Below, in pieces: positions 33,176 to 40,844 of a stretch of 64,000 nucleotides of DNA. Source of the stretch: UBA11475 sp045655805 (GTDB taxonomy: Bacteria > Bacillota > Clostridia > Christensenellales > Borkfalkiaceae); NCBI GenBank assembly GCA_045655805.1, contig JAZOPZ010000015.1:1-64000 (forward strand). The letters are read 5' to 3'. Numbering within the stretch: the stretch's first letter is position 1; every line of letters starts with the position of its first letter. The notes under the pieces were generated by a model. It was not told the origin of the DNA and did no database searches. It saw nothing but the letters and a program-made list of their open reading frames with translations. Position numbers and translations under genes: made by a program.

Positions 33176-35536
33176 TTAATTATTTTCTTTGAAACGTCGA
33201 ACAAGTTCTAAAACGAAGTAACTATTTTGCTGTAATAATTCTTCTAACGTTGCTTTAACACCGGAATAATTAGGTAAATCGTCAAAACCGACTTTAGAAC
33301 GTAAAGCCTTTTCCGTAAAGAAACCGTTAAAACAGTCAGTTGAAAACACTTGACTATGTATTTTCTTTTTTGACAAATAGTAAGACTTCTGCTTTTTTTC
33401 ACCGTCCTGCGTGCCTTTTTCTATTAACGTTTTAAGTTCATAATAACCAAACAGATTATAGGTCCTTCTATAATAACGCATAAACGACGTAGATACCTTT
33501 TTTAATAAGTGAATAAACAAAGTGTTATCACTACGGTTAAAACGATATTTATAGTACAAATTCATAAAACGTTTGTAAACGAAGTCATAAAACAATTCTT
33601 CCATAAAAAAGAACGGCATAGTTAGTTTTGGTTCGCTACTTTTATCTATATAAATAATTTCACATAAATCACGTGCATCAGCACCCCAACTTTCCGGACG
33701 CTGTTCATCTGATATAACCTTAACGAACGGATATCCGGCAATAGTAGCGCTATGACGGACCATTTTTAACCACTCATTAAAACCGTCAGTCTTTTGGTTA
33801 GTTTCTTCGTCATTTTTCTTTTTGCCTTGTAATTCAAGATTATTCTTTCGTTCTTTGCCGATTTCAGTAATTACGACAACACCAAACTCAAAAACGTCTT
33901 TATAAGGATTATCTTCAAAAAGTTTTTTTCCAAGACGTAGAGCGTCAAAAGGCAGTATCTTTGAATACGTAGAAAACTGCGACATATATCGATTATCACG
34001 CTTAAAAAAGTCGTCGTCCCAAAGAACAAAATTACCGTCGTCCATTTGAACGGAACTACTACGGACCGATAAATTTGCAATAATAAACGTTTCTTTTAAG
34101 TAAACAGTAAATAACTGCGCATAGTCTTTTATAGCGTCCCAAATAGTTATTTCAGACAATTCATCATAATACGTAAATGGATACAAAGTTAAATCATAAT
34201 CAAACAATAAATCATTACAATTATAATTATAATTACGTTTCAAATAACGCCTAAAATGACGTTTAATTGACTTTTGAACGGCTAGATCGTTTACACTTAA
34301 ACTTAATTCATAATAGTGAATTAATTTATCTATAACTTCACGTGCAGTCGCTAAAGAATAAATATAATGACGGTCAATACAATCACGGACAAAGCGTTCA
34401 AGATTTATCCAAGGGAAGTTAGGGAACTTAACGTCAATGGCAAACATTTTATCTAAAGCCGTATCACGTAAAATCACGTTTTCCGATAGGGCCATATCAG
34501 TAATTAGCGTTGTTTTCTTCTTGCCCATAGAACCACAAGCCATTATAACGATAGGACGTTCATTAACAAAACCACAGTCTTTACTTTCATTATGATATAA
34601 GCCGTTATAACCGATATTACGTCTTATTTTATTAAAGATTAATAAACCAGCAATAACCCAAACAACAGTAGGGACAAAGGCTATAACAACGGTTAAGTCG
34701 CAGAATAATTTATATACTTCACGATAAATATCACCAACATTAAACGTTACAACAAAGTATAGGTAAAACGCTAAAAATTCTAATAATATAGTAAATACGT
34801 TAAAGTTAAAAAGCCATATCACAAGCCAAAACTTCCAATATAAGCCGTGTTCTTTTACAAAGTCAATAAAACCTAAAAACCAACTTACAACAGGAAGATA
34901 TGTCCATTTAACGCACCAATTCCAAAACCTTAAAGGCTTGCTATTATGATTATCGTTAATTACACGCTTTGACAAATAACGGTTAATTAAAATAATAAGT
35001 ATCAAAATAACAGGCACAACGACAACAAGCAAAATTCGACTAAAATCGAACATAAAATTAGACACGTTACTAAAATAATCTTGTACGTTGGACCAATTAA
35101 AAAACAAGGACCAAAACTTTGAAAAAACTTGCTGAAATTCTTCCCACGTTTCCGGCAAGCCAAAGACAGGAACTGCAGGAACAATAGAATATTCGTTTAC
35201 GGTCGGATATGCGTCAAACTTTAACTCAAACAACTCTTTTATATAAAATTTAAGGCTATTCCATAAATCTAAAAAACTTTCACGAAGTCTTATAATAGCG
35301 TTAGGAAAAACAAATATAGAAAACAATAAACAGCATATAGTTATCCCAACGCAGATATAATGCATATAATAAATACGCTTTAATTTACTTAAGAGTTTTT
35401 TTGTTAAAAACCAAGCATACTTAATAGATTTTATAATTATTTTACTTACAAACTTAAAAACTTTTTTAGTTATAGACCAAGATTTACGTGTCAAGTTACA
35501 AAAAAAGTTTTTTATTTTTTTTAATACTTTTTTCAT
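33176..35536 (-). CDS. Membrane ATPase with Zot/pI-like layout (putative phage assembly protein)
   Basis: The 786-residue protein has a very basic N-terminus (1-55), about four to six membrane segments (near 58-78, 168-186, 234-262, 280-301) and then a cytosolic ATPase domain. A Walker A-like loop lies at 335-343 (GSMGKKKTT), a hydrophobic Walker B-like strand at 553-560 (VVVITEIG), and a conserved-looking block at 610-622 (DEQRPESWGADAR). Filamentous phage pI/Zot proteins are membrane P-loop ATPases that export the phage; here the membrane part precedes the ATPase, whereas in Zot the membrane segment follows it. FtsK/VirD4-type coupling proteins are an alternative. It is the largest element gene, and its ATG overlaps the stop of the small upstream gene (TAATG). 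Confidence 0.55.
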   Translation of the reverse strand: MKKVLKKIKNFFCNLTRKSWSITKKVFKFVSKIIIKSIKYAWFLTKKLLSKLKRIYYMHYICVGITICCLLFSIFVFPNAIIRLRESFLDLWNSLKFYIKELFELKFDAYPTVNEYSIVPAVPVFGLPETWEEFQQVFSKFWSLFFNWSNVQDYFSNVSNFMFDFSRILLVVVVPVILILIILINRYLSKRVINDNHNSKPLRFWNWCVKWTYLPVVSWFLGFIDFVKEHGLYWKFWLVIWLFNFNVFTILLEFLAFYLYFVVTFNVGDIYREVYKLFCDLTVVIAFVPTVVWVIAGLLIFNKIRRNIGYNGLYHNESKDCGFVNERPIVIMACGSMGKKKTTLITDMALSENVILRDTALDKMFAIDVKFPNFPWINLERFVRDCIDRHYIYSLATAREVIDKLIHYYELSLSVNDLAVQKSIKRHFRRYLKRNYNYNCNDLLFDYDLTLYPFTYYDELSEITIWDAIKDYAQLFTVYLKETFIIANLSVRSSSVQMDDGNFVLWDDDFFKRDNRYMSQFSTYSKILPFDALRLGKKLFEDNPYKDVFEFGVVVITEIGKERKNNLELQGKKKNDEETNQKTDGFNEWLKMVRHSATIAGYPFVKVISDEQRPESWGADARDLCEIIYIDKSSEPKLTMPFFFMEELFYDFVYKRFMNLYYKYRFNRSDNTLFIHLLKKVSTSFMRYYRRTYNLFGYYELKTLIEKGTQDGEKKQKSYYLSKKKIHSQVFSTDCFNGFFTEKALRSKVGFDDLPNYSGVKATLEELLQQNSYFVLELVRRFKENN

Positions 35537-35634
35537 TATTGCACCCCATTACACGTAAATTTTACATAACCTATAACTAGGAGCAGGAACAAAAAAACAA
35601 CAAGTTTTAATATATTAAGTAATTTTCTTTTCAT
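35536..35634 (-). CDS. 32-residue single-membrane-segment protein
   Basis: A short frame with AAAGGTGG ribosome site encodes a basic start (MKRKLLNILK), one hydrophobic segment (LVVFLFLLLVIGYV) and a short polar tail ending NGVQ. Its TAA overlaps the ATG of the large ATPase gene, showing translational coupling. Size and layout resemble small phage membrane or coat-like proteins, but mature inovirus major coat proteins usually have a signal peptide and a basic C-terminus, which this lacks. Role unknown. Confidence 0.6.
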   Translation of the reverse strand: MKRKLLNILKLVVFLFLLLVIGYVKFTCNGVQ

Positions 35635-35653
35635 ACAAGCCACCTTTATTTAT

Positions 35654-37045
35654 TTATGTTTTTTTAGACCGAAACAAAGAACGTAATACCTTAAACGGTA
35701 AACTGATAATTATAAATAAAATTTTAAAAATAAACTTAATTACAGACCATAAGACACTAAATAAAATATTAAAAACAGGACCAAAAAACATATATAAAAT
35801 AATTAAAAGAATTAAAAATAATAAAATTAAAAAACCTTGGTCAAAGACTAGTTTAGTTTTAACTGTATTATCGGGCGTTAAATCACCGGTTTGATAGCCG
35901 TCAACAACGCCTAAATTATAATCAATACCGTTAGTGGTAAAGGCAAGACGCAAAATCGTAACGTCACTAACAATAGTCGCAGTATAATCGTGGTGCATAA
36001 AATTTGCCGTATGTGTTACTTTATAAGAATATTCAGTCAAAGCAAAACGAACAACCCATTGTGTTTTACTAATAGTGTCTTTTGCTAATTCGTCTATTTC
36101 AGATTCTACAACACTATCCACTATACCTTTAGAATAAATTTTGGGTGTTTCTTCATTTGATATAAAGTCAGAAGATTTTTCAATAGTATTCCAACTGTAA
36201 TCATTAGCAAACCAACCTTTTCCGGTCCAAGAAAAATTATTATCAATACTAATAATACTATTTCGTTCTTCGACTGAACCAAACGATTCATAAGAAGTAG
36301 TAGAAGAACCCCACTCTCTATACTGTTGCTTATAAGAAATTTCAACTTCCTTTAAATATTCAATTTCTTTGTTTGTACTAAAAGCAACAAAATGAACGTC
36401 AGCAGAATAATCAATCAAGCTTAAACCTCCAGCAGGATAACGCATAAAACCTACGTATTTTGAATCTTGGTCAATTTCTATTATTTCTAAATCTTCAACG
36501 CTAACGGATAACGAAGAGCCGTCAGTCTTAATGGTGAAATACTTTCCAACCGAAAAAGGAACTAACGATACCGTATTACCATTAGCACCGTTAACTTCAT
36601 CACCTATAGGATTACGTAGAAAGGAAACTATAGAATAATAACGGACAGTATCATCAGAAACGGTATAATCTTTTAATTGATATTTTTGAAAGACACCAGT
36701 TTGATTTAATAAAATCAAATCATAATCACTAAAAGTTGTAGATTTATTACCAAAAGCAATTCTAACCTTTTTAGCAATAACATCTGTATTGCCACTTGGT
36801 TGATAAATATATATATTTAAATTTTTATCAGTAGTTTCACTTATAGTTATTAGTTCTAAACTATAATCATTTTCTTTAACAGGGAAAGAATCCTTGTCAA
36901 AGTTTTCGTCCTTGCTTAAATCGGTTAAAGCGTCGGTAACAAAATTTACACCATTTATTTCAGCGTAAGCATTTATAGTAGGAACAGAGAAAACAAAAGA
37001 TAAACTTAATATTAAAAACAATAAAAAACTAAAAATTTTCTTCAT
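35654..37045 (-). CDS. Secreted/anchored element protein of 463 residues
   Basis: A signal peptide (MKKIFSFLLFLILSLSFVF, cleavage near 28) is followed by a long extracellular region rich in Ser, Asp, Tyr and beta-strand-like stretches (about 30-400). A C-terminal pair of membrane segments (about 400-450) and the basic end RSLFRSKKT follow. This layout (exported domain with a C-terminal anchor) is that of filamentous-phage adsorption protein pIII, but no homology is recognised. It overlaps the upstream gene by 17 bases and lies next to the ATPase gene, a common placement of pIII next to pI in inoviruses. Confidence 0.7.
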   Translation of the reverse strand: MKKIFSFLLFLILSLSFVFSVPTINAYAEINGVNFVTDALTDLSKDENFDKDSFPVKENDYSLELITISETTDKNLNIYIYQPSGNTDVIAKKVRIAFGNKSTTFSDYDLILLNQTGVFQKYQLKDYTVSDDTVRYYSIVSFLRNPIGDEVNGANGNTVSLVPFSVGKYFTIKTDGSSLSVSVEDLEIIEIDQDSKYVGFMRYPAGGLSLIDYSADVHFVAFSTNKEIEYLKEVEISYKQQYREWGSSTTSYESFGSVEERNSIISIDNNFSWTGKGWFANDYSWNTIEKSSDFISNEETPKIYSKGIVDSVVESEIDELAKDTISKTQWVVRFALTEYSYKVTHTANFMHHDYTATIVSDVTILRLAFTTNGIDYNLGVVDGYQTGDLTPDNTVKTKLVFDQGFLILLFLILLIILYMFFGPVFNILFSVLWSVIKFIFKILFIIISLPFKVLRSLFRSKKT

Positions 37046-37574
37046 AACTATTCACCAACAAATTAATATAAATAGAATCAGTCGTACTATTACTATCAAT
37101 AACCAATCTAAAATAAGCCTTTATATCCGTAGGAACGTCAGTAACGTTGCTATATAACATACCTAAAATTTCAGTTAATTTATATAAAGGTGTAAGAGTA
37201 AATTCATTATCATTATACGTTACCTTAAAACCTGCGCTTAAACTATTAATGCTATGAAAAGATATATCCTTACCATTACCCTTAAATTTAAAGTCAGTTA
37301 TATCTTTATTAGGAACAATAGATATTGAATAATTACTATTACTTGAATCTAAATTTAAATTATCTTTTATTTCAAAAGTATAAGACTCATTAAGACTCAT
37401 TTCAAAATTTTCACGGTTAGAGTAAATATCATCATCACCAACAGTAATGTAAAACGACTTCATAGTAGTCGTAAAAGATTCTGTTTTAATAATAAAAAAA
37501 CTCATAGCAGTAAAAACAAAAAATAATAAAATCAATGCAAATAAAATGCTTGAAAAACTTTGTTTACGTTTCAT
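37029..37574 (-). CDS. Small exported or anchored element protein (181 residues)
   Basis: I place the start at 37574, where AAAAAGGAT lies upstream; the longer frame to 37616 lacks a ribosome site. MKRKQSFSS is followed by a hydrophobic segment (about 10-30) and then an exported polar region with many Asn, Ser and Thr. No homology recognised. It shares the transcript with the two genes downstream and overlaps the next gene by 17 bases, so it is co-translated with the pIII-like protein. Confidence 0.65.
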   Translation of the reverse strand: MKRKQSFSSILFALILLFFVFTAMSFFIIKTESFTTTMKSFYITVGDDDIYSNRENFEMSLNESYTFEIKDNLNLDSSNSNYSISIVPNKDITDFKFKGNGKDISFHSINSLSAGFKVTYNDNEFTLTPLYKLTEILGMLYSNVTDVPTDIKAYFRLVIDSNSTTDSIYINLLVNSYEENF

Positions 37575-37597
37575 AAAAAAATCCTTTTTTAAAAATA

Positions 37598-37646
37598 AAA
37601 AAGCCAATAAATACAACGTTTTATCATTGTACTTATCGGCTTTTAA
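37598..37646 (-). terminator. Terminator after the SGNH hydrolase gene
   Basis: AAAGCC-ATAA-TACAA pairs with TTGTA-TTAT-GGCTTT (two mismatches), followed on the minus strand by TTTTTTATTTTT. It separates the SGNH gene from the 181-residue gene. Confidence 0.75.
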
Positions 37647-37666
37647 GTTACTTAATGAATTATTAT

Positions 37667-38434
37667 TTAATTTTGCTTATAGTTATCTTTGATAAATTGT
37701 GCTATTGCAGGTGTCCAAACGTTAGTAACAAATTCTTCGGTAGGGTGACAACCATCAACAGTATCTAATTCTTGATTAAATGGAAGTTCTAAACAAGTAT
37801 CAAACACATCTAAATTATATTTAGCACAAATATCTTTAATTGCAGTAGAATAATATTGTTTCTTTGATTTTCCATCACTATATACTATATCATTATTTTC
37901 ATAAGCAAAATTAGTCATAAAAAATATATAACTATTTTTATACTTATTTTTAAGCCCTTTACAAAGGGCATTTAATGCACCATAATATGTAGTAATATCA
38001 GTATCATCAATAGTACCTAAATCAACAAACTTTCTATCATTAGCACCACACATTACAATTATAATATCACTATCAATAGGAATCTTATTATATCTTAAAC
38101 ACATAGCATTATGCACATTGCTAATACCTGGGTGACAACTACAATTATTAACAAGAGAACAAATGGACCAACCAATACCAAAATTATAACTATTTTTAGC
38201 GCCTAAAATTTCACCTAAAACTTCAGGATAAGAAGTATCAATCAGATGACCTTGCGTAATACTATCACCAATACAACTAATTGTAATTTGCGACCAATCT
38301 ATATTATTACTTTTATCATTATAGTTATCATCGCTATCTTTATTAGGAAGAATAGTAAAGAAAGAGAGAAATGTTATAATAAATAACAATAAACAAATTA
38401 TAGCAAAAAAATTTATATGTTTAAATTTATTCAT
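37667..38434 (-). CDS. Membrane-anchored SGNH/GDSL hydrolase
   Basis: The 255-residue protein has an N-terminal membrane anchor (about 8-30) and an SGNH fold: block I CIGDSITQG (near 55, catalytic Ser), block II NFGIGW, block III MCGANDR and block V DGCHPTEE (catalytic Asp/His). Such enzymes are esterases or deacetylases of lipids, glycans or peptidoglycan. On a mobile element of this type it might alter the host envelope for adsorption, exclusion or exit. Substrate unknown. AT-rich codon use matches other element genes. Confidence 0.85.
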   Translation of the reverse strand: MNKFKHINFFAIICLLLFIITFLSFFTILPNKDSDDNYNDKSNNIDWSQITISCIGDSITQGHLIDTSYPEVLGEILGAKNSYNFGIGWSICSLVNNCSCHPGISNVHNAMCLRYNKIPIDSDIIIVMCGANDRKFVDLGTIDDTDITTYYGALNALCKGLKNKYKNSYIFFMTNFAYENNDIVYSDGKSKKQYYSTAIKDICAKYNLDVFDTCLELPFNQELDTVDGCHPTEEFVTNVWTPAIAQFIKDNYKQN

Positions 38435-38467
38435 AAAAACTCCTTAATATAAAAATATTATATCATA

Positions 38468-39295
38468 TTAAGCAAGTTTGTAAATAGAAATATCTAAACC
38501 TTTTGTATAATTCACATATAAATTTAAAACATTGTCGGGAACATTAATAGTAACTTTACCTTTATTATACGTAATATAATCATGAGAAACAACTAAATTA
38601 TCAGAATTTACAAAGAAATATCTAATTTGATTATCTGAACTATCATAGAAAACAATAGATATTTTTTTAATATTAGTACAATTTATAGGGGTAGTAACTT
38701 GGCTAGAATAATTATCAATATATCCAAAAGATTGACCAGAACCAACACTACCTGCTTTACCAATATTTTCAGTATCAACGTTAAACAAATCTACAAGCGA
38801 TTCAGTATTAGATAAATCAGTTTGGTCCTTAAATACTTCAATAGTTAATTGCTTACTATATTTTGATTTTTCATACCAACTAATTGACGAATCTTCGTTT
38901 GGGGTAATTTCTATACGTGCAAAAACAGTATTTGCAGGCATTAAATTATCAACTGTATTATAATTTTCAGTTAAAGTACCCGTTGAAGAAATAAAATCGC
39001 TATATTCATTATAATAGAAAATTTCATAAGAAATATTATGGTCGAAGTCAAGTTGAACACTTAAACCTTGACACTCAAATGCGTCAGAATAAATACTTTC
39101 ATTTGTTTCTGAATATGCGCCGTCTTCAGTTAAACCACCAATTTCATAAGTCGGTTTAATTGTTTTTGTTGTTTCTTCACTCTTGCTAATTAGAGCGCTG
39201 ATACCAAATACTGCACCTACGGTTAAAAGAATACCCAAGCCGATAGATAATATCTTTTTCCACGTGCGCTTACTTCTTAAATTAAATTTTGCCAT
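38468..39295 (-). CDS. Anchored element protein, long paralogue (275 residues)
   Basis: A basic N-terminus (MAKFNLRSKRTWKKIL) leads into one membrane segment (about 14-32), then an exported region. Residues about 45-155 align with the 157-residue protein upstream: TYEIGGLTEDGAYSET, ISYEIFYYNEYSDFISSTG, ARIEITP and SKYSKQLTIEV have counterparts there. The extra C-terminal ~110 residues are unique (VNYTKGLDISIYKLA at the end). Function unknown; a virion or surface protein fits the context. Starts 10 bases after the paralogue ends. Confidence 0.7.
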   Translation of the reverse strand: MAKFNLRSKRTWKKILSIGLGILLTVGAVFGISALISKSEETTKTIKPTYEIGGLTEDGAYSETNESIYSDAFECQGLSVQLDFDHNISYEIFYYNEYSDFISSTGTLTENYNTVDNLMPANTVFARIEITPNEDSSISWYEKSKYSKQLTIEVFKDQTDLSNTESLVDLFNVDTENIGKAGSVGSGQSFGYIDNYSSQVTTPINCTNIKKISIVFYDSSDNQIRYFFVNSDNLVVSHDYITYNKGKVTINVPDNVLNLYVNYTKGLDISIYKLA

Positions 39296-39304
39296 AATTC
39301 ACCC

Positions 39305-39778
39305 CTATTTTGCGTAAGATACGCTTAATTGTTTAGTATATTTACTAACATTAAAAATGTTAAGTTTCACCGGTTCACCGTCAACTGCGTAAGGGGTAAT
39401 CATAACACGGAAGAATTCAGCATTTTCAGGGATTTGCGTTGAATCATAATCAGCACTTAAATCACCGGTCATTGAAATAAATTCTTCTTCAGCGTCATAG
39501 AAAGCGACCTTATATGTAACAGTTGCAGTTTCTTCGTCAATTTCAATTACAAGACCGTCAACCGTCATTAAGTCTTCAGTATAAGCACTTTGCTTACTGT
39601 CAACAATTCTGCCTGTATCGGCAATCATACCGATTTCATAATCACTTTTCTTTACGTCAATAGTTGTTTGCTTATCAGCGTTCAAGCCAACAAAAATACC
39701 GACAGCAGTTACTATTGAAAGTAAAATCGAAATGATTGAAACCCAAATAGTTACATTTTTCCTTTTGATACTTGTCAT
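39305..39778 (-). CDS. Anchored element protein, short paralogue (157 residues)
   Basis: MTSIKRKNVTIWV leads into a membrane segment (about 10-32), followed by an exported domain with DYEIGMIADTGRIVD, VTYKVAFYDAEEEFISMTG, FRVMITP and SKYTKQLSVSY. This matches the first half of the next gene, so the two are a tandem duplication. A strong AAGGAGA ribosome site suggests high expression. No homology recognised. Confidence 0.7.
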   Translation of the reverse strand: MTSIKRKNVTIWVSIISILLSIVTAVGIFVGLNADKQTTIDVKKSDYEIGMIADTGRIVDSKQSAYTEDLMTVDGLVIEIDEETATVTYKVAFYDAEEEFISMTGDLSADYDSTQIPENAEFFRVMITPYAVDGEPVKLNIFNVSKYTKQLSVSYAK

Positions 39779-39815
39779 AAATAAATCTCCTTAATTTTCT
39801 GCTAATCGCAGTTAT

Positions 39816-40061
39816 TTAATATTTTTCTCTTAAGACCAGCATTGTAGAATTGCCGGTCCTTTTATTTTTTACTATACGTGTAAACGTTCTACCGAAATTG
39901 CTATACTTTGTTTTAACAACGTTTTCAGGCTTACGACGTTTAGCGCTTGTAGGGAAGAACCCTAAATATTCTGATATATTACCGTTCTTTGACGTGCTGG
40001 AAGACATTTTCTTATAAGCACGTTTGCCTTTTTCCTTAAAATAATGCGTTACAACTAACAT
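39816..40061 (-). CDS. Small basic element protein (81 residues)
   Basis: The protein is rich in Lys and Arg (KEKGKRAYKKM, SAKRRKPENVVK) with no membrane segment. Ribosome site GGCAGGT. It lies in a run of three small basic genes. Nucleic acid binding is plausible from charge alone; no family recognised. Confidence 0.6.
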   Translation of the reverse strand: MLVVTHYFKEKGKRAYKKMSSSTSKNGNISEYLGFFPTSAKRRKPENVVKTKYSNFGRTFTRIVKNKRTGNSTMLVLREKY

Positions 40062-40079
40062 ATTTTACCTGCCTTTTAG

Positions 40080-40379
40080 TTATTTACCAGTAACTCTTTT
40101 CTTCCAAGACGCATACACCTTGGGATAACGTTTTTTAAAAAGTCTATTTGCTTTAGAAACTTGAGAATCAGTATATTTCAACGCTTTTTCACGAGTAGAA
40201 AAACCGTATGTACCTTGCGCCCACGTTCCGTCTTTTATGTCATAACCGTGGGCCACAACATAATCATTTAATTGTGGACGATATATAACAGCATATCTAC
40301 GTAATGGTGAATTACGAATATTAGTTACAACGTAATTTTTTCTAGTTGCAACACCTTTTTTACTTTTTAGTTTTGGCAT
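40080..40379 (-). CDS. Small basic element protein (99 residues)
   Basis: Very basic at both ends (MPKLKSKKGVATRKN; FKKRYPKVYASWKKRVTGK) with a central part resembling a small beta-sheet/helix domain (YAVIYRPQLNDYVVAHGYD, FSTREKALKYTDSQ). It starts inside the end of the upstream gene (20-base overlap, AAGGGGT ribosome site), showing co-translation. Function unknown; DNA binding possible. Confidence 0.6.
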   Translation of the reverse strand: MPKLKSKKGVATRKNYVVTNIRNSPLRRYAVIYRPQLNDYVVAHGYDIKDGTWAQGTYGFSTREKALKYTDSQVSKANRLFKKRYPKVYASWKKRVTGK

Positions 40380-40695
40380 TTTTATTACCCCTTGTATTTT
40401 TCTCTATGCCAAAGTAAGCAACTGTTTTTTTATTACGCTTACCTTTAGAATCATAAAAATGTTCTATTATCTGACCTTTTGCCGTGCGATTTAAATCATA
40501 CGTACTACCTTTATATTTAGGCTTTTTATTATCCGTTGCCGATACTATCATATTAGGCATACTTGTTTCCACTTTGCCTAATATATTAAATTTAGGGTTC
40601 AGTTTTAATTTTCCAGTTTTACCCTTTACCCAGGCGTCACGTGAGTCTATTAAACGAACACCTTTGTGTTTTAGACTATAATTTACATTTGACAT
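40360..40695 (-). CDS. Small basic element protein (111 residues)
   Basis: The product has polar repeats of Lys, Asn and Gly (KGKTGKLKLNPKFNILGKV; KGKRNKKTVAYFG) and no membrane segment. It is preceded by AGGAGATT and begins the leftward block after rep. No family recognised. Confidence 0.6.
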   Translation of the reverse strand: MSNVNYSLKHKGVRLIDSRDAWVKGKTGKLKLNPKFNILGKVETSMPNMIVSATDNKKPKYKGSTYDLNRTAKGQIIEHFYDSKGKRNKKTVAYFGIEKNTRGNKNAKTKK

Positions 40696-40722
40696 AATTA
40701 ATCTCCTATGATATAATTTTAT

Positions 40723-40738
40723 CGTAGCACCGTAGCAC
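40723..40738. repeat. Tandem 8-bp repeat CGTAGCAC x2
   Basis: CGTAGCACCGTAGCAC, an exact tandem pair in the gap between rep and the next gene. The inverted form GTGCTACG is found at 32973. Candidate binding sites for Rep or the HTH protein. Confidence 0.5.
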
Positions 40739-40812
40739 TGTAGAGTGAAGCAACGGGATTTCCGCGTTGACAGAGAAGAACGTTTTGCTACCTAGTGCGT
40801 AGACTTCTCACG

Positions 40813-40842
40813 ATAACCGTCCTTTATGGACGGTTATTTTTT
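40813..40842 (+). terminator. Hairpin beside the 3' end of rep
   Basis: ATAACCGTCC-TTTAT-GGACGGTTAT followed on the plus strand by TTTTTT. It lies just beyond the rep stop on the minus strand, where no T-tract follows, so it may serve replication or stop plus-strand transcripts. Confidence 0.6.
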
Positions 40843-40844
40843 TA

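Noticed and set aside
33073..33191. Short plus-strand frame in the gap beside the ATPase gene
   Set aside because: No ribosome site, opposite to all element genes and overlaps the end of the ATPase gene.
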